In this document: positions 27,781 through 34,895 of the stretch, in pieces
Layout of the letters: every line of letters starts with the position of its first letter
Numbering within the stretch: the stretch's first letter is position 1
DNA from: Actinotalea subterranea
GTDB lineage: Bacteria; Actinomycetota; Actinomycetes; Actinomycetales; Cellulomonadaceae
Length of the DNA: 64,000 nucleotides
NCBI RefSeq assembly: GCF_008364845.1
Contig: NZ_VTTP01000008.1
Location: 62,001 to 126,000, forward strand
Direction: 5' to 3'
Notes under the pieces: generated by a model
The model's database searches: none
The model's input: only the letters and a program-made list of their open reading frames with translations
Told to the model about the DNA's origin: nothing
Made by a program: the position numbers and the translations under genes

Positions 27781-28179
27781 ATGGGCGGCGATGAGATCGA
27801 GTTCCTCATGCTCCGCGATCAGTTGCGCATCATCAGAAGCTGCGTTCGTGTGGCGCTCCGCGAGGTCGGCACGTGGGAGACCACGCCGCCGACGGACGTG
27901 ACGGCCGCCGATCTGCAGGCACTCGTGGAGCGACTGTCGGCTGTCTACGGGAGCGGCGTGGATGTCACGTCGATGGAGAGCCTCGAGCCGGCTTTGGGCG
28001 ATGCCATGACCGTCGTCCTCAGCGGGAGAGAGGTGCTCGTCCTCGCCGCCTGCCTGCGAGAGGCGGTCGACGCCAACGATGACTGGGAGTTCCCGATCCT
28101 CATGGGGGCTGAGACCTTCGAGGTGCGCGCCTTGGAGGAGGAGCTGCTCTCGGCGTACAGGAGCGTCGGACAGACGTGA
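27781..28179 (+). CDS. Putative immunity protein, two-repeat form (array gene 1)
   Basis: 132 residues, no signal or membrane helix, lower GC than its surroundings. It holds two copies of a ~50-residue unit: 'LRDQLRIIRSCVRVALREVG' with '..LVERLSAVYGS', and 'LSGREVLVLAACLREAVDAN' with '..EEELLSAYRSV'. Each has a central Cys after a hydrophobic helix and an acidic 'EL..aY' end. The position 17 bases after the toxin-like gene, same strand, argues for the cognate immunity protein. The ATG at 27781 lacks a strong ribosome-binding site; TTG 27775 is an alternative. Confidence 0.65.
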   Translation: MGGDEIEFLMLRDQLRIIRSCVRVALREVGTWETTPPTDVTAADLQALVERLSAVYGSGVDVTSMESLEPALGDAMTVVLSGREVLVLAACLREAVDANDDWEFPILMGAETFEVRALEEELLSAYRSVGQT

Positions 28180-28225
28180 CGGCGCCCGCCGCGGGGCAAT
28201 CCAAGAACGTGATCTGGGGGAAGAC

Positions 28226-28507
28226 GTGAACTACGAACTGGCGGACGCGGCTGGCGGGAGCATCGCTCTCTCGCTCGACCGCACGGAGCTCCGCGCGCTG
28301 CAGGCGTGAGTCGAGGAGGCGCTCAGCGGGATCGACGTGTGTGAGTTCTCCACGCGCGTCGGCGCGAGCACGGACGAAGCCGCGGCGATTCTCGCGACGC
28401 TGCGCGCTCTGCGGGAGCCCCCGGAGTCGGGAACCCGGGCCCTCCGCGCGCCGGCGTCTGCTCCTCCGTCTTCGCCCGGGCGGGCGTACTTCGAGGGACT
28501 CCGATGA
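28226..28507 (+). pseudogene. Immunity-like paralogue with in-frame UGA at the conserved Cys (array gene 2)
   Basis: From GTG 28226 the frame reads 'SIALSLDRTELRALQA', then TGA (28307-28309), then continues in the same frame 'VEEALSGIDVCEFSTRVGAS' and '..LATLRALRE'. Aligned to the sibling genes, the TGA sits exactly at the conserved Cys ('LSQC-VNEA', 'LAAC-LREA', 'LQA-stop-VEEA'). TGA differs from TGC/TGT by one base, so a nonsense mutation is the simplest reading. After the domain the frame runs into unrelated Pro/Ser-rich sequence. Its final TGA overlaps the next gene's ATG (ATGA), which suggests an originally coupled operon. Confidence 0.65.
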
Positions 28508-28710
28508 GCGGCCCGCAGGCGGCGATCGATGACCGGGTCACCGTCGTCCTGGACCGGGACGACGTGCGGATCCTCTCGCAGTGCGTCAACGAGGCAACGA
28601 ACGCGCTCGGCCTGCCGGACTTCTCTGCACGCACCGGAGCGAGCGTCGGTGACGCGAGGAGGCTCCTCGCGGAGCTGCTCGACGCGTACGACAGCACGGA
28701 GCCCACGTGA
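28504..28710 (+). CDS. Putative immunity protein, single-repeat form (array gene 3)
   Basis: 68 residues: one complete unit, 'VTVVLDRDDVRILSQCVNEA' followed by 'LPDFSARTGASVGDARRLLA' and 'ELLDAYDST'. It keeps the Cys, the 'R.GAS' turn and the 'ELLdAY' end. It is intact and probably the minimal functional form of the family. The ATG at 28504 has GAGGG upstream and overlaps the stop of the broken gene before it. Confidence 0.6.
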   Translation: MSGPQAAIDDRVTVVLDRDDVRILSQCVNEATNALGLPDFSARTGASVGDARRLLAELLDAYDSTEPT

Positions 28711-28771
28711 TCGGGAGTGCGTGGTCGGGGCGGGGACGTCCCGGACGTGAGCGTGGGAAGGCAACCCGACC

Positions 28772-29140
28772 GTGAAGCACGCTGCGACAGGACTCGGCGC
28801 CCACGCGATCGTGATGAGCCGCGACGAGATGCGCATCGTCATGAACTGCATCAACGAGGCGCTGGAGACGTCCGTCGACGGGAGGCTCCCGACGGTCGGT
28901 GCCGACAAGGCCCACGTCGTGGATCTGTGGGAACGGCTCAACCTGGTTGACGACGACGACGGTCACGTCGCCGTGTCGCTCGACCCGGAGGAGCTACGGG
29001 TTCTCTCGGGCTGCGTCGCCACTGCGATCGACATCGTCGCGGAGTGGGAGCGTCCCATCCGCGTCGCGCGACGAACGAGGAGATCGGTGCCGTCGCCCAA
29101 GAGCTCTCCGATCTGGTCGCCGCTCCGCCGCCGCTCTGAC
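28772..29140 (+). pseudogene. Putative immunity protein, two-repeat form with a frameshift (array gene 4)
   Basis: From GTG 28772 the frame gives two units: 'AIVMSRDEMRIVMNCINEAL' and 'VAVSLDPEELRVLSGCVATA'. It then loses register at about 29066. One base short of the family pattern ('R-V-G-A-T'), the next frame continues cleanly as 'NEEIGAVAQELSDLVAAPPP' to a TGA at 29138-29140, which restores the family's 'E..a.eL.dL' end. As sequenced, translation would run to 29242 with an unrelated Arg/Ser-rich tail. It is either a decaying gene or a base-call error in GCGCG. Confidence 0.6.
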
Positions 29141-29167
29141 AGCAGCGCACCAGACCAGCGCACGGGA

Positions 29168-29230
29168 CCAGCGCACCGCGCGGCCCGGGCAGGCCAGGGC
29201 CTCGGTGAGCAGCGCGGCCACGCCCCGGGT
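29168..29230 (-). pseudogene. Remnant of the 3' end of a phosphotransferase gene
   Basis: On the minus strand this reads 'VAALLTEALACPGRAVRW', against 'MTALLAEALACLDRAVR-stop' at the end of the intact phosphotransferase gene (30828 onward). Bases 29168-29212 match 30828-30872 with five mismatches. It is a direct repeat flanking the beta-propeller lipoprotein gene. Only ~60 bases remain, and the stop codon is lost. Confidence 0.6.
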
Positions 29231-29269
29231 CTGACGCCCTGACGCTGGCCACCGTCGGCGCGTCGCGAG

Positions 29270-29329
29270 ATGTCCGAACGGACCCGAACGCGCGCGTGCG
29301 CACGGGCACCGGACCGTCGCGCCTAACGT
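29270..29329 (+). promoter_or_regulatory. Upstream element ATGTCCGAACG plus CCGAACG, with -10-like TAACGT
   Basis: ATGTCCGAACG (29270-29280) is followed at once by GACCCGAACG, and 44 bases on by TAACGT (29324-29329). The same layout occurs before the lipoprotein at 38905. It lies 140-190 bases upstream of the 29466 lipoprotein start. No -35-like hexamer is seen, which suggests activation by a bound protein. Confidence 0.5.
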
Positions 29330-29465
29330 CACGACCGGACGTCGCCCCGAGAGGTCGCACGCAGGCGGCCAGCCCCCTGCGTGCGACCCGTCGGCCGTCG
29401 TGCCGCACCCGTGCTGGACGGGCAACGACTCGTCCACGAGCAACCACTCGTGAGGAAGGGAAGCC

Positions 29466-30809
29466 GTGCTGACCCGACGTGGAGCCGGACGCTGGATCGT
29501 CCTCATGGGCCTGACCGCGGCTCTGGTGGGCTGTGGCTCTGGAGGGAGTACCGAGCCGGCTCCCGAGGACACCGCGCCCGTGGTCGAGGAGAGCGTGCAG
29601 CAGGAGGTCATCGAGCCCAGCCCCGAGCCTCCAACCCCGGCCGTGGTGTCCCGGTCCCTCGGCGTGGCCGGTGAGGACACGGTTGCGCTCGGCCCGCGCG
29701 TCGTCGTCACGTCCGGCTACGCGGACGACGGGCAGACGCGTGCGTACCGCCTGTACGGGCCGGGTACCGAGACGGGCGGCACCGTCGTGGAGGACGCGCA
29801 GTGGGACGTGTCCCGCGTCGAGGCGCGGTGGTTGCGCGTGCAGCGTGACCCCACGGCTGCGACCGCCATGGCCCTGATCTCCCTCGAGCGGACTCCGAAC
29901 GACGGGCTGGTCGCCGGTTCGCTGCAGATGGTGATCCGGACGTTCGACATCGAGGGCACCAAGGTCGGCGAGGCTGTGCTGCCTGTCCGCGACGGGGTCT
30001 CCGACCGCACCGTGCAAGAGATCGGACTGGTGGGCGGCACGGTGGTCGTCCTCGGTGACGGGCTCGTCGGGGAGGCAGCGCCGGCCGTGACCCTGGCGGA
30101 GGCGATCGATGTCGACACCGGTGCGCTCACCTGGACGTCCGAGTGCGGGGGCGGCTTCTCGAGCACCACACCGATGTACGCCGGTGCGGGCGTGGTCGCG
30201 CTCGGCTGCGACCGCAACGGGGTACGCGGCTTCGACCTGGCAACAGGGGCGACCGCCTGGCAGTACGGAGGGAGCGACACCGACAGCTTCTCCTACGACG
30301 AGTCCGCCCCGGGGGTCGTGGGCGTCACCAACGTCGGCGGCTCACCGGGCGTCACGATCGACCTGCTGCACGGGACGCAGATCCGGGACCGCGCGCTCGG
30401 GTACCTCATCGGTGACCCGATCACGGGCCTGCAGGCGATGGGGCGCCTCGAGGTCTACGACCCGGCGAGCCAGTCCACCGTCCTGACGATCGGCCGGGAT
30501 GCGATCGACCAGCTCGGCGACTTCACGGCCATCAGCGCGTTCGACGGGCGCCTCACGTTCATGGCCAGCGATGGCCTGAACGTCGTGTCGTTGACGACCG
30601 GCGCCGCCGACCCGTCGTCGCCCGCCAAGTCCGCCCAGGCGCAGTCCTACTCGGGCGTCGTGCTCGACGCCGGTACTGGCTGGGTGATCCTCGGATCGGC
30701 GTCGGCGGGTAGCAGCAACTTCAGCGCGACCGAGGTGCTCTGGGCGCCGAGCGACGACGGCACGCTCGCCTGGGGCGACGTCTCCGCCCTTCTCTCCGCG
30801 GGGAGCTGA
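29466..30809 (+). CDS. Beta-propeller-like lipoprotein
   Basis: 447 residues. The lipoprotein signal ends 'ALVGCGSGGS' (Cys at about 23), then comes a Pro/Glu-rich spacer to ~60. The rest is beta-rich with PQQ- or WD-like strand repeats: 'TLAEAIDVDTGALTWTSECG', 'VRGFDLATGATAWQYGG', 'GRLEVYDPASQSTVLTIGRD' and 'GLNVVSLTTGAADP'. It would be anchored outside the membrane as a binding scaffold or sensor. GTG 29466 has GGAAGGGA upstream. Its upstream DNA element is shared with other envelope genes in the window. It is flanked by direct repeats of a phosphotransferase 3' end. Confidence 0.8.
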   Translation: MLTRRGAGRWIVLMGLTAALVGCGSGGSTEPAPEDTAPVVEESVQQEVIEPSPEPPTPAVVSRSLGVAGEDTVALGPRVVVTSGYADDGQTRAYRLYGPGTETGGTVVEDAQWDVSRVEARWLRVQRDPTAATAMALISLERTPNDGLVAGSLQMVIRTFDIEGTKVGEAVLPVRDGVSDRTVQEIGLVGGTVVVLGDGLVGEAAPAVTLAEAIDVDTGALTWTSECGGGFSSTTPMYAGAGVVALGCDRNGVRGFDLATGATAWQYGGSDTDSFSYDESAPGVVGVTNVGGSPGVTIDLLHGTQIRDRALGYLIGDPITGLQAMGRLEVYDPASQSTVLTIGRDAIDQLGDFTAISAFDGRLTFMASDGLNVVSLTTGAADPSSPAKSAQAQSYSGVVLDAGTGWVILGSASAGSSNFSATEVLWAPSDDGTLAWGDVSALLSAGS

Positions 30810-30827
30810 CGAAGGCAGCGCACCCGG

Positions 30828-31766
30828 TCAGCGCACCGCGCGGTCCAGGCAGGCCAGAGCCTCGGCGAGCAGGGCTGTCATGCCCTCCGCGGCCGCGTAC
30901 ACGGCGAGCATCGAGCTCACGCGCACGGCGAGCGTCCGTGCGCGGAGCTCGCGGTCGGGCGGGACGTCGCCGTAGGCCGTCAGGAACGCCGCGCGTGCGT
31001 CGTCGACGAAGGCCGCGTAGGCGACCATGAGGTCGATCGCCGGGTCGCCCAGCGCGGTGTCGCCCCAGTCGATGACCCCGGTCGGCTCACCGTCCGCGGA
31101 CACCAGCAGGTGCCGCACGTGCAGGTCACCGTGCACGAGGACGGGCTCACCCGACGCCGGGCCGGCTCCCGCGGCGGTCGCCAGCAGTGCGTCGACGCGC
31201 GGGTCCGGCTGCCACAGGCTCTCGTCGACGAGGGTCGTCAGCTGCTCGCGGGCTCGGCCCGCCTGCGTGGCGGCGTCGGCCCGACGCATCGGGTCCACGG
31301 GCAGGTCGACGCCGTCGCGCCCCACCGCATCGACCGTCTCACGGGCCAGGGCCGGGTCGTGCAGCTCACGCAGGAACCCGCCGACCGCGGCGGCGACGCG
31401 CGTGCGCGCGACGTCGGGCACGGGTGTCTGGGCGATCTCCTGCCCGGGGAGCAGGCGCGTGCCCCAGAACGGCCACGGCATGGCCTCGGTCGGGGTGCCG
31501 ACGAACACGGGGTGCGGGATGGGCACCGGGAAGCGGTCGGCGAGGTGCCGCAGGACGGCCAGCTCGCGGCGTGCGCCGGGGAGCGCGACCTGGCGGTGCA
31601 CGAACCGGAACGCCCACGCATCGCCCACGGTCACGACCACGTTGTCCCAGCCCGAGTCGAACGCGCGCACGGGCAGGCCTGCGAGCTCGGGGAACTGCTC
31701 GGCCACGAGGGCCGCAGCCGTCGTGAGGTCGAGCGTGTGCTCAGGGGTCCACTGGTGCTGCGTCAT
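30828..31766 (-). CDS. Aminoglycoside-phosphotransferase-fold (APH) family kinase
   Basis: 312 residues from ATG 31766. Kinase motifs are 'VLVHGDLHVRHLLVSADGEP' (Brenner-type catalytic loop; the usual Asn is His here) and 'GVIDWGDTALGDPAIDL' (metal-binding Asp). The N-lobe includes 'FDSGWDNVVVTVGDAWAFRF'. Substrates of such proteins range from antibiotics to sugars and homoserine, and none can be assigned. The ATG lies seven bases after a TAGGAC, possibly leaderless; GTG 31772 would add two residues. A piece of a near-identical 3' end is found at 29168. Confidence 0.88.
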   Translation of the reverse strand: MTQHQWTPEHTLDLTTAAALVAEQFPELAGLPVRAFDSGWDNVVVTVGDAWAFRFVHRQVALPGARRELAVLRHLADRFPVPIPHPVFVGTPTEAMPWPFWGTRLLPGQEIAQTPVPDVARTRVAAAVGGFLRELHDPALARETVDAVGRDGVDLPVDPMRRADAATQAGRAREQLTTLVDESLWQPDPRVDALLATAAGAGPASGEPVLVHGDLHVRHLLVSADGEPTGVIDWGDTALGDPAIDLMVAYAAFVDDARAAFLTAYGDVPPDRELRARTLAVRVSSMLAVYAAAEGMTALLAEALACLDRAVR

Positions 31767-31817
31767 GCCCACGGTCCTACCAGACGGCGGCCGGCACGAG
31801 CCGCCCCGGCCCCCGGG

Positions 31818-33020
31818 TCAGCCGCGGCGGCTGTGCTGCAGCGTCGTGATCAGAGGGGACACCGACGGCGCCGGCAGGGGCCCGGGCCGCCCCACCAGGA
31901 AGCCCTGCGCGGCGTGCGCACCCAGGGCGGTCCAGGCGTTGAGGTCGGCGACCTCCTCGATGCCCTCGACCACGAGCTGCGCGCCGGTGCTGTGGGCGAA
32001 GTCGATCAGCGAGCCCGCCAGCGCGCGCCGCAGCGGGCTCGCCGCGAGGTCCTGGGTCAGGGAGATGTCGAGCTTGATGATGTCCGGCTCGAGATGGACG
32101 ATGTGCCGCAGGCTCGCGAACCCCGCGCCGGCGTCGTCGACGGCGATCTTGACGCCCAGGGTCCGCAGGTTCGCGACCATCTTCTCGAGCAGGTGGTAGT
32201 CCTCGACCACGGCGTGCTCGGTGATCTCGACCACGAGCTGGCGGCCCTGGTGGACGGTGAGCAGCTCGATGAGGCGCGTGTCGTCGAGCGCGCACGGTGA
32301 CGCGTTGATCGACAGCTCGATGGTCGGGTCGAGGTCCGCCGCGGTCTCGAGCGCCATGGCGAGGGCCGCGACCTCGAGCTCGACCCCACGCCCGGCGGCG
32401 TCGGCAGCGGCGAACCAGCGGTCGGGTGAGCGGTAGGGCTCGACGTCGAACCGCGTGAGCGCCTCGACGGCGACGAGCCTGCCGGTGAGCAGCGAGTACA
32501 TCGGCTGGAACACCGTGTGGAAGCGGCGCGTGGCGATCATGTCGGCGACGAGCGGGACCAGGCTCTCGTCGGTGGCCGGTGCGGGGGACGCCGACATGGT
32601 CTCCCGCAGCTCGGAGGACAGCTGCTGCTCGTAGGCGCGCTCGCGCAGCCGCAGCGACAACGACGCCACGGCGCCGACGACGAGGAACATGCCGCCCCGG
32701 ATGAGCCAACTCGTGAGCTCTTGCCGCTCGCCCGTGGCGACGTCCAGCGGCATGAGGGGCCCGCACATGACACCGGCCGCGACCGCGGTGGCCAGGGAGC
32801 CGGGCAGCCCGAAGGGGAGCGTGGCCAGGATGATCGGCACGTAGAACAGGTGCGGCATCGCCGCCTGGGTGCCGCCGCTCACGTAGACCACCGACCAGCA
32901 GCCGACGAGCAGCGCGGCGATGGCGAGGGCGCCCACCCACGGCCGGATGCGCGTCCCGCGCTGCACCACGGCATCGAGCCACGGCGCGCTCGCGGCGGGC
33001 CGGATCGGTGTCACGGTCAC
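31818..33020 (-). CDS. Membrane-anchored EAL-domain c-di-GMP phosphodiesterase
   Basis: About 400 residues. Four membrane helices (~30-115) make a MASE-like sensor without a recognisable ligand site, followed by a coiled-coil linker and an EAL domain (~150-385). Catalytic and metal residues are present: 'VEALTRF' (EAL), 'SINASP', 'VVEITEHAVVEDY', 'KIAVDDAGAGFASL' (DDxG), 'IIKLD', 'VVEGIEE' and 'QGFLVGRP'. It is therefore probably an active enzyme degrading c-di-GMP. No GGDEF domain is attached. GTG 33020 has GGAGGTGCGCC directly upstream. Confidence 0.9.
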   Translation of the reverse strand: MTVTPIRPAASAPWLDAVVQRGTRIRPWVGALAIAALLVGCWSVVYVSGGTQAAMPHLFYVPIILATLPFGLPGSLATAVAAGVMCGPLMPLDVATGERQELTSWLIRGGMFLVVGAVASLSLRLRERAYEQQLSSELRETMSASPAPATDESLVPLVADMIATRRFHTVFQPMYSLLTGRLVAVEALTRFDVEPYRSPDRWFAAADAAGRGVELEVAALAMALETAADLDPTIELSINASPCALDDTRLIELLTVHQGRQLVVEITEHAVVEDYHLLEKMVANLRTLGVKIAVDDAGAGFASLRHIVHLEPDIIKLDISLTQDLAASPLRRALAGSLIDFAHSTGAQLVVEGIEEVADLNAWTALGAHAAQGFLVGRPGPLPAPSVSPLITTLQHSRRG

Positions 33021-33130
33021 GGCGCACCTCCGCTCGACGGCCGGGTGAGGCGCGTCACGCACCATTGTGACGCCCGGTCACGTCGGCGCGTGGGCGAAGT
33101 GGGTGAATCCGGTGGGTGATTCGCCCGTGC

Positions 33131-33157
33131 TACGGTAGGTGGACTAGTACGTCTACC
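33131..33157. promoter_or_regulatory. -10 box and imperfect palindrome before osmC
   Basis: TACGGT (33131-33136) is a fair -10. It overlaps an imperfect palindrome 33134-33157 with outer arms GGTAG/CTACC and core ACTAGT. The position over the -10 suggests a repressor site, plausibly for the TetR encoded at the end of this operon. Confidence 0.5.
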
Positions 33158-33171
33158 AAGGGAGCTCGATC

Positions 33172-33618
33172 ATGGCCGCTCTGTACACCGCAGTCGCCAC
33201 CGCGACCGGCGAGGGCCGCGCGGGAGGCCGTGCCGCGACCGACGACGGCGCGCTCGACGTCGTGCTCGCCGTCCCGAGCGCACTCGGCGGCCCCGGCGGC
33301 GGGACCAACCCCGAGCAGCTCTTCGCCGCCGGCTGGGCGTCGTGCTTCCACTCGGCGCTCAAGTCCGTCGCCGCGGCCGAGAAGACCGTGCTGAGCGACT
33401 CGGCGGTCGTCGCGGAGATCGGGCTCGTGCCCGACGGGTCGGGCGGCTACGGGCTCGAGGCGGCCCTGCACGTCGAGGTCTCGGGCCTGGACCAGGACGT
33501 CGCCGAGCGCCTGGTCGAGAAGGCGCACCAGGTGTGCCCCTACTCGAACGCGACGCGCGGCAACATCGCGGTGCGCCTGACGACGACGACGGACGCCGCC
33601 GCGCCCGCCAACGCATGA
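33172..33618 (+). CDS. Ohr/OsmC organic hydroperoxide reductase
   Basis: 148 residues. Both redox cysteines are present: 'FAAGWASCFHSALKSVA' (peroxidatic, ~63) and 'AHQVCPYSNATRGNI' (resolving, ~122), with the Ohr-type N-terminal 'YTAVATATGEGRAGGRAATD'. It detoxifies organic hydroperoxides. ATG 33172 has GGGAG. It is the first gene of an operon with a DoxX-like membrane protein (ATGA overlap) and a TetR. Ohr fits better than OsmC because of the N-terminal strands. Confidence 0.92.
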   Translation: MAALYTAVATATGEGRAGGRAATDDGALDVVLAVPSALGGPGGGTNPEQLFAAGWASCFHSALKSVAAAEKTVLSDSAVVAEIGLVPDGSGGYGLEAALHVEVSGLDQDVAERLVEKAHQVCPYSNATRGNIAVRLTTTTDAAAPANA

Positions 33619-34073
33619 GCGTGCGCCGGACCGTCGGCCGGGTGCTGCTCGGGGCCAACCTCGCGCTCGCGGGCGTGAGCCACCTGACCGTCGCCCGCAC
33701 GGAGTTCCAGGCGCAGGTGCCCACGTGGTTCCCGGCCGACCCCGACGCGGTCGTCGTCGTGTCCGGCGTCGTCGAGATCGCGCTCGGCACGGCCCTGCTC
33801 CTCGCGCCGCGCCGCTGGCGGCCCGCCGTCGGCTGGGTCGCGGCCGCGTTCTTCGTCGCGATCTTCCCGGGCAACATCTCCCAGCTCGTGACGCGGACCG
33901 ACGCGTTCGGCCTCGACACCGACCTCGCGCGGGCCGTGCGCCTGCTCGGCCAGCCCCTGCTCGTGCTGTGGGCGCTGTGGTCGACCGGTGCGTGGCGCGA
34001 GTACCGGGCCGGCCGGGCAGCCCGGGCGGAGCGTGCCGGTGGGGGCCACGCGGTCGCAGCCGACCGGCCCTGA
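33615..34073 (+). CDS. DoxX-like membrane protein
   Basis: 152 residues, four predicted transmembrane helices. 'GRVLLGANLALAGVSHLTVA' and 'PTWFPADPDAVVVVSGVVEI' fit the DoxX/DoxD family, as does 'FPGNISQLVTRTDAFGLDT'. The ATG overlaps the osmC stop (ATGA), so the products are made together. A role in thiol or oxidant handling at the membrane is likely from context, not shown by sequence. Confidence 0.85.
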   Translation: MSVRRTVGRVLLGANLALAGVSHLTVARTEFQAQVPTWFPADPDAVVVVSGVVEIALGTALLLAPRRWRPAVGWVAAAFFVAIFPGNISQLVTRTDAFGLDTDLARAVRLLGQPLLVLWALWSTGAWREYRAGRAARAERAGGGHAVAADRP

Positions 34074-34089
34074 GCGGGAGGATGGGCGC

Positions 34090-34713
34090 ATGGTGACCCT
34101 TGCCGCGTCGTCGGACGCCCCCGTCGTCGGGCACCCCACGCGTGACGGCGGCCAGTCGGAGGTCGCCCGGCGCATCCTCGAGGTCGCTGCGCCGCGGTTC
34201 TACCGCGAGGGCATCCGTGCGGTCAGCGCGGACGCGGTCATGGCCGAGGCGGGCGTCACGAAGGTGACCTTCTACCGTCACTTCCCGACCAAGGACAGGC
34301 TCGTCGAGGCGTACCTCGAGACGGTCGCCGCCGCCGAGCGGGCCGCCGTCGCGTCCTGGCGCGCCCGGCACGCGGGCGACCCCGCGGCGGTCCTGACCGA
34401 GTACGCGAACCAGCTCGGCACGCAGGTGTGCGGCGACGGCTTCCGCGGCTGCCCGTTCCTCAACGCCGTGGCCGAGTACCCGGACGTGACGCACCCCGTG
34501 CGGGTCGTCGCCGAGCGTCACCGCGAGTGGCTGCGCCGCACCGCCGAGGACCTGCTCACCGAGCTCGGGCTGCCCGACGCGCGGGTGGCCGCCGTGCAGC
34601 TCGTCATGCTGCGGGACGGTGCGATGGCCGCCGGCGGGGGAGTCGAGCCCGGGGAGATCGGGCGGGCCCTGCGCCGCGCGGGCGAAGCGGTGGTGCGGGC
34701 CGCGCTGCGCTGA
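34090..34713 (+). CDS. TetR-family regulator with a Cys pair
   Basis: 207 residues. HTH at ~25-70 ('RILEVAAPRFYREGIRAVSA', 'VTKVTFYRHFPTKDRLVE'). The ligand domain contains 'QVCGDGFRGCPFLNA', two cysteines six residues apart, a motif seen in a TetR subfamily. Placed at the end of an osmC operon, the cysteines could sense oxidants, but that is inference. ATG 34090 has GGGAGGA upstream. Likely target: the palindrome before osmC. Confidence 0.88.
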   Translation: MVTLAASSDAPVVGHPTRDGGQSEVARRILEVAAPRFYREGIRAVSADAVMAEAGVTKVTFYRHFPTKDRLVEAYLETVAAAERAAVASWRARHAGDPAAVLTEYANQLGTQVCGDGFRGCPFLNAVAEYPDVTHPVRVVAERHREWLRRTAEDLLTELGLPDARVAAVQLVMLRDGAMAAGGGVEPGEIGRALRRAGEAVVRAALR

Positions 34714-34862
34714 GGCGGGCTGCACTGCGGGCCGCCCTGCGCTGAGGTCGGCCGCCCCGGGCGTCCTGGTCCGGCGTCCACGAGCCGGTGCTCCGTGCGG
34801 AACCCGAACGCGTGCCCGTAGCGTGTGCCTGCTACGCCGCCTCCCCCCGGAAGCAGGAGCTC

Positions 34863-34895
34863 ATGGACCCCCGCCGTGCTGCCCGAGCCCACTGA
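34863..34895 (+). other. Possible 10-codon upstream ORF
   Basis: ATG 34863 follows a good AGGAG at 34855-34859 and encodes MDPRRAARAH before a TGA. It spans the start of the large HTH-WD40 gene in another frame. It could be a coupling or attenuating peptide, or the ribosome-binding site may simply serve GTG 34876. Confidence 0.25.

Noticed and set aside
34825-34875. Earlier GTG start for the HTH-WD40 gene
   Set aside because: It directly abuts the TAGCGT box (34819-34824), so it would lie upstream of the expected transcription start; the added residues are not HTH-like.
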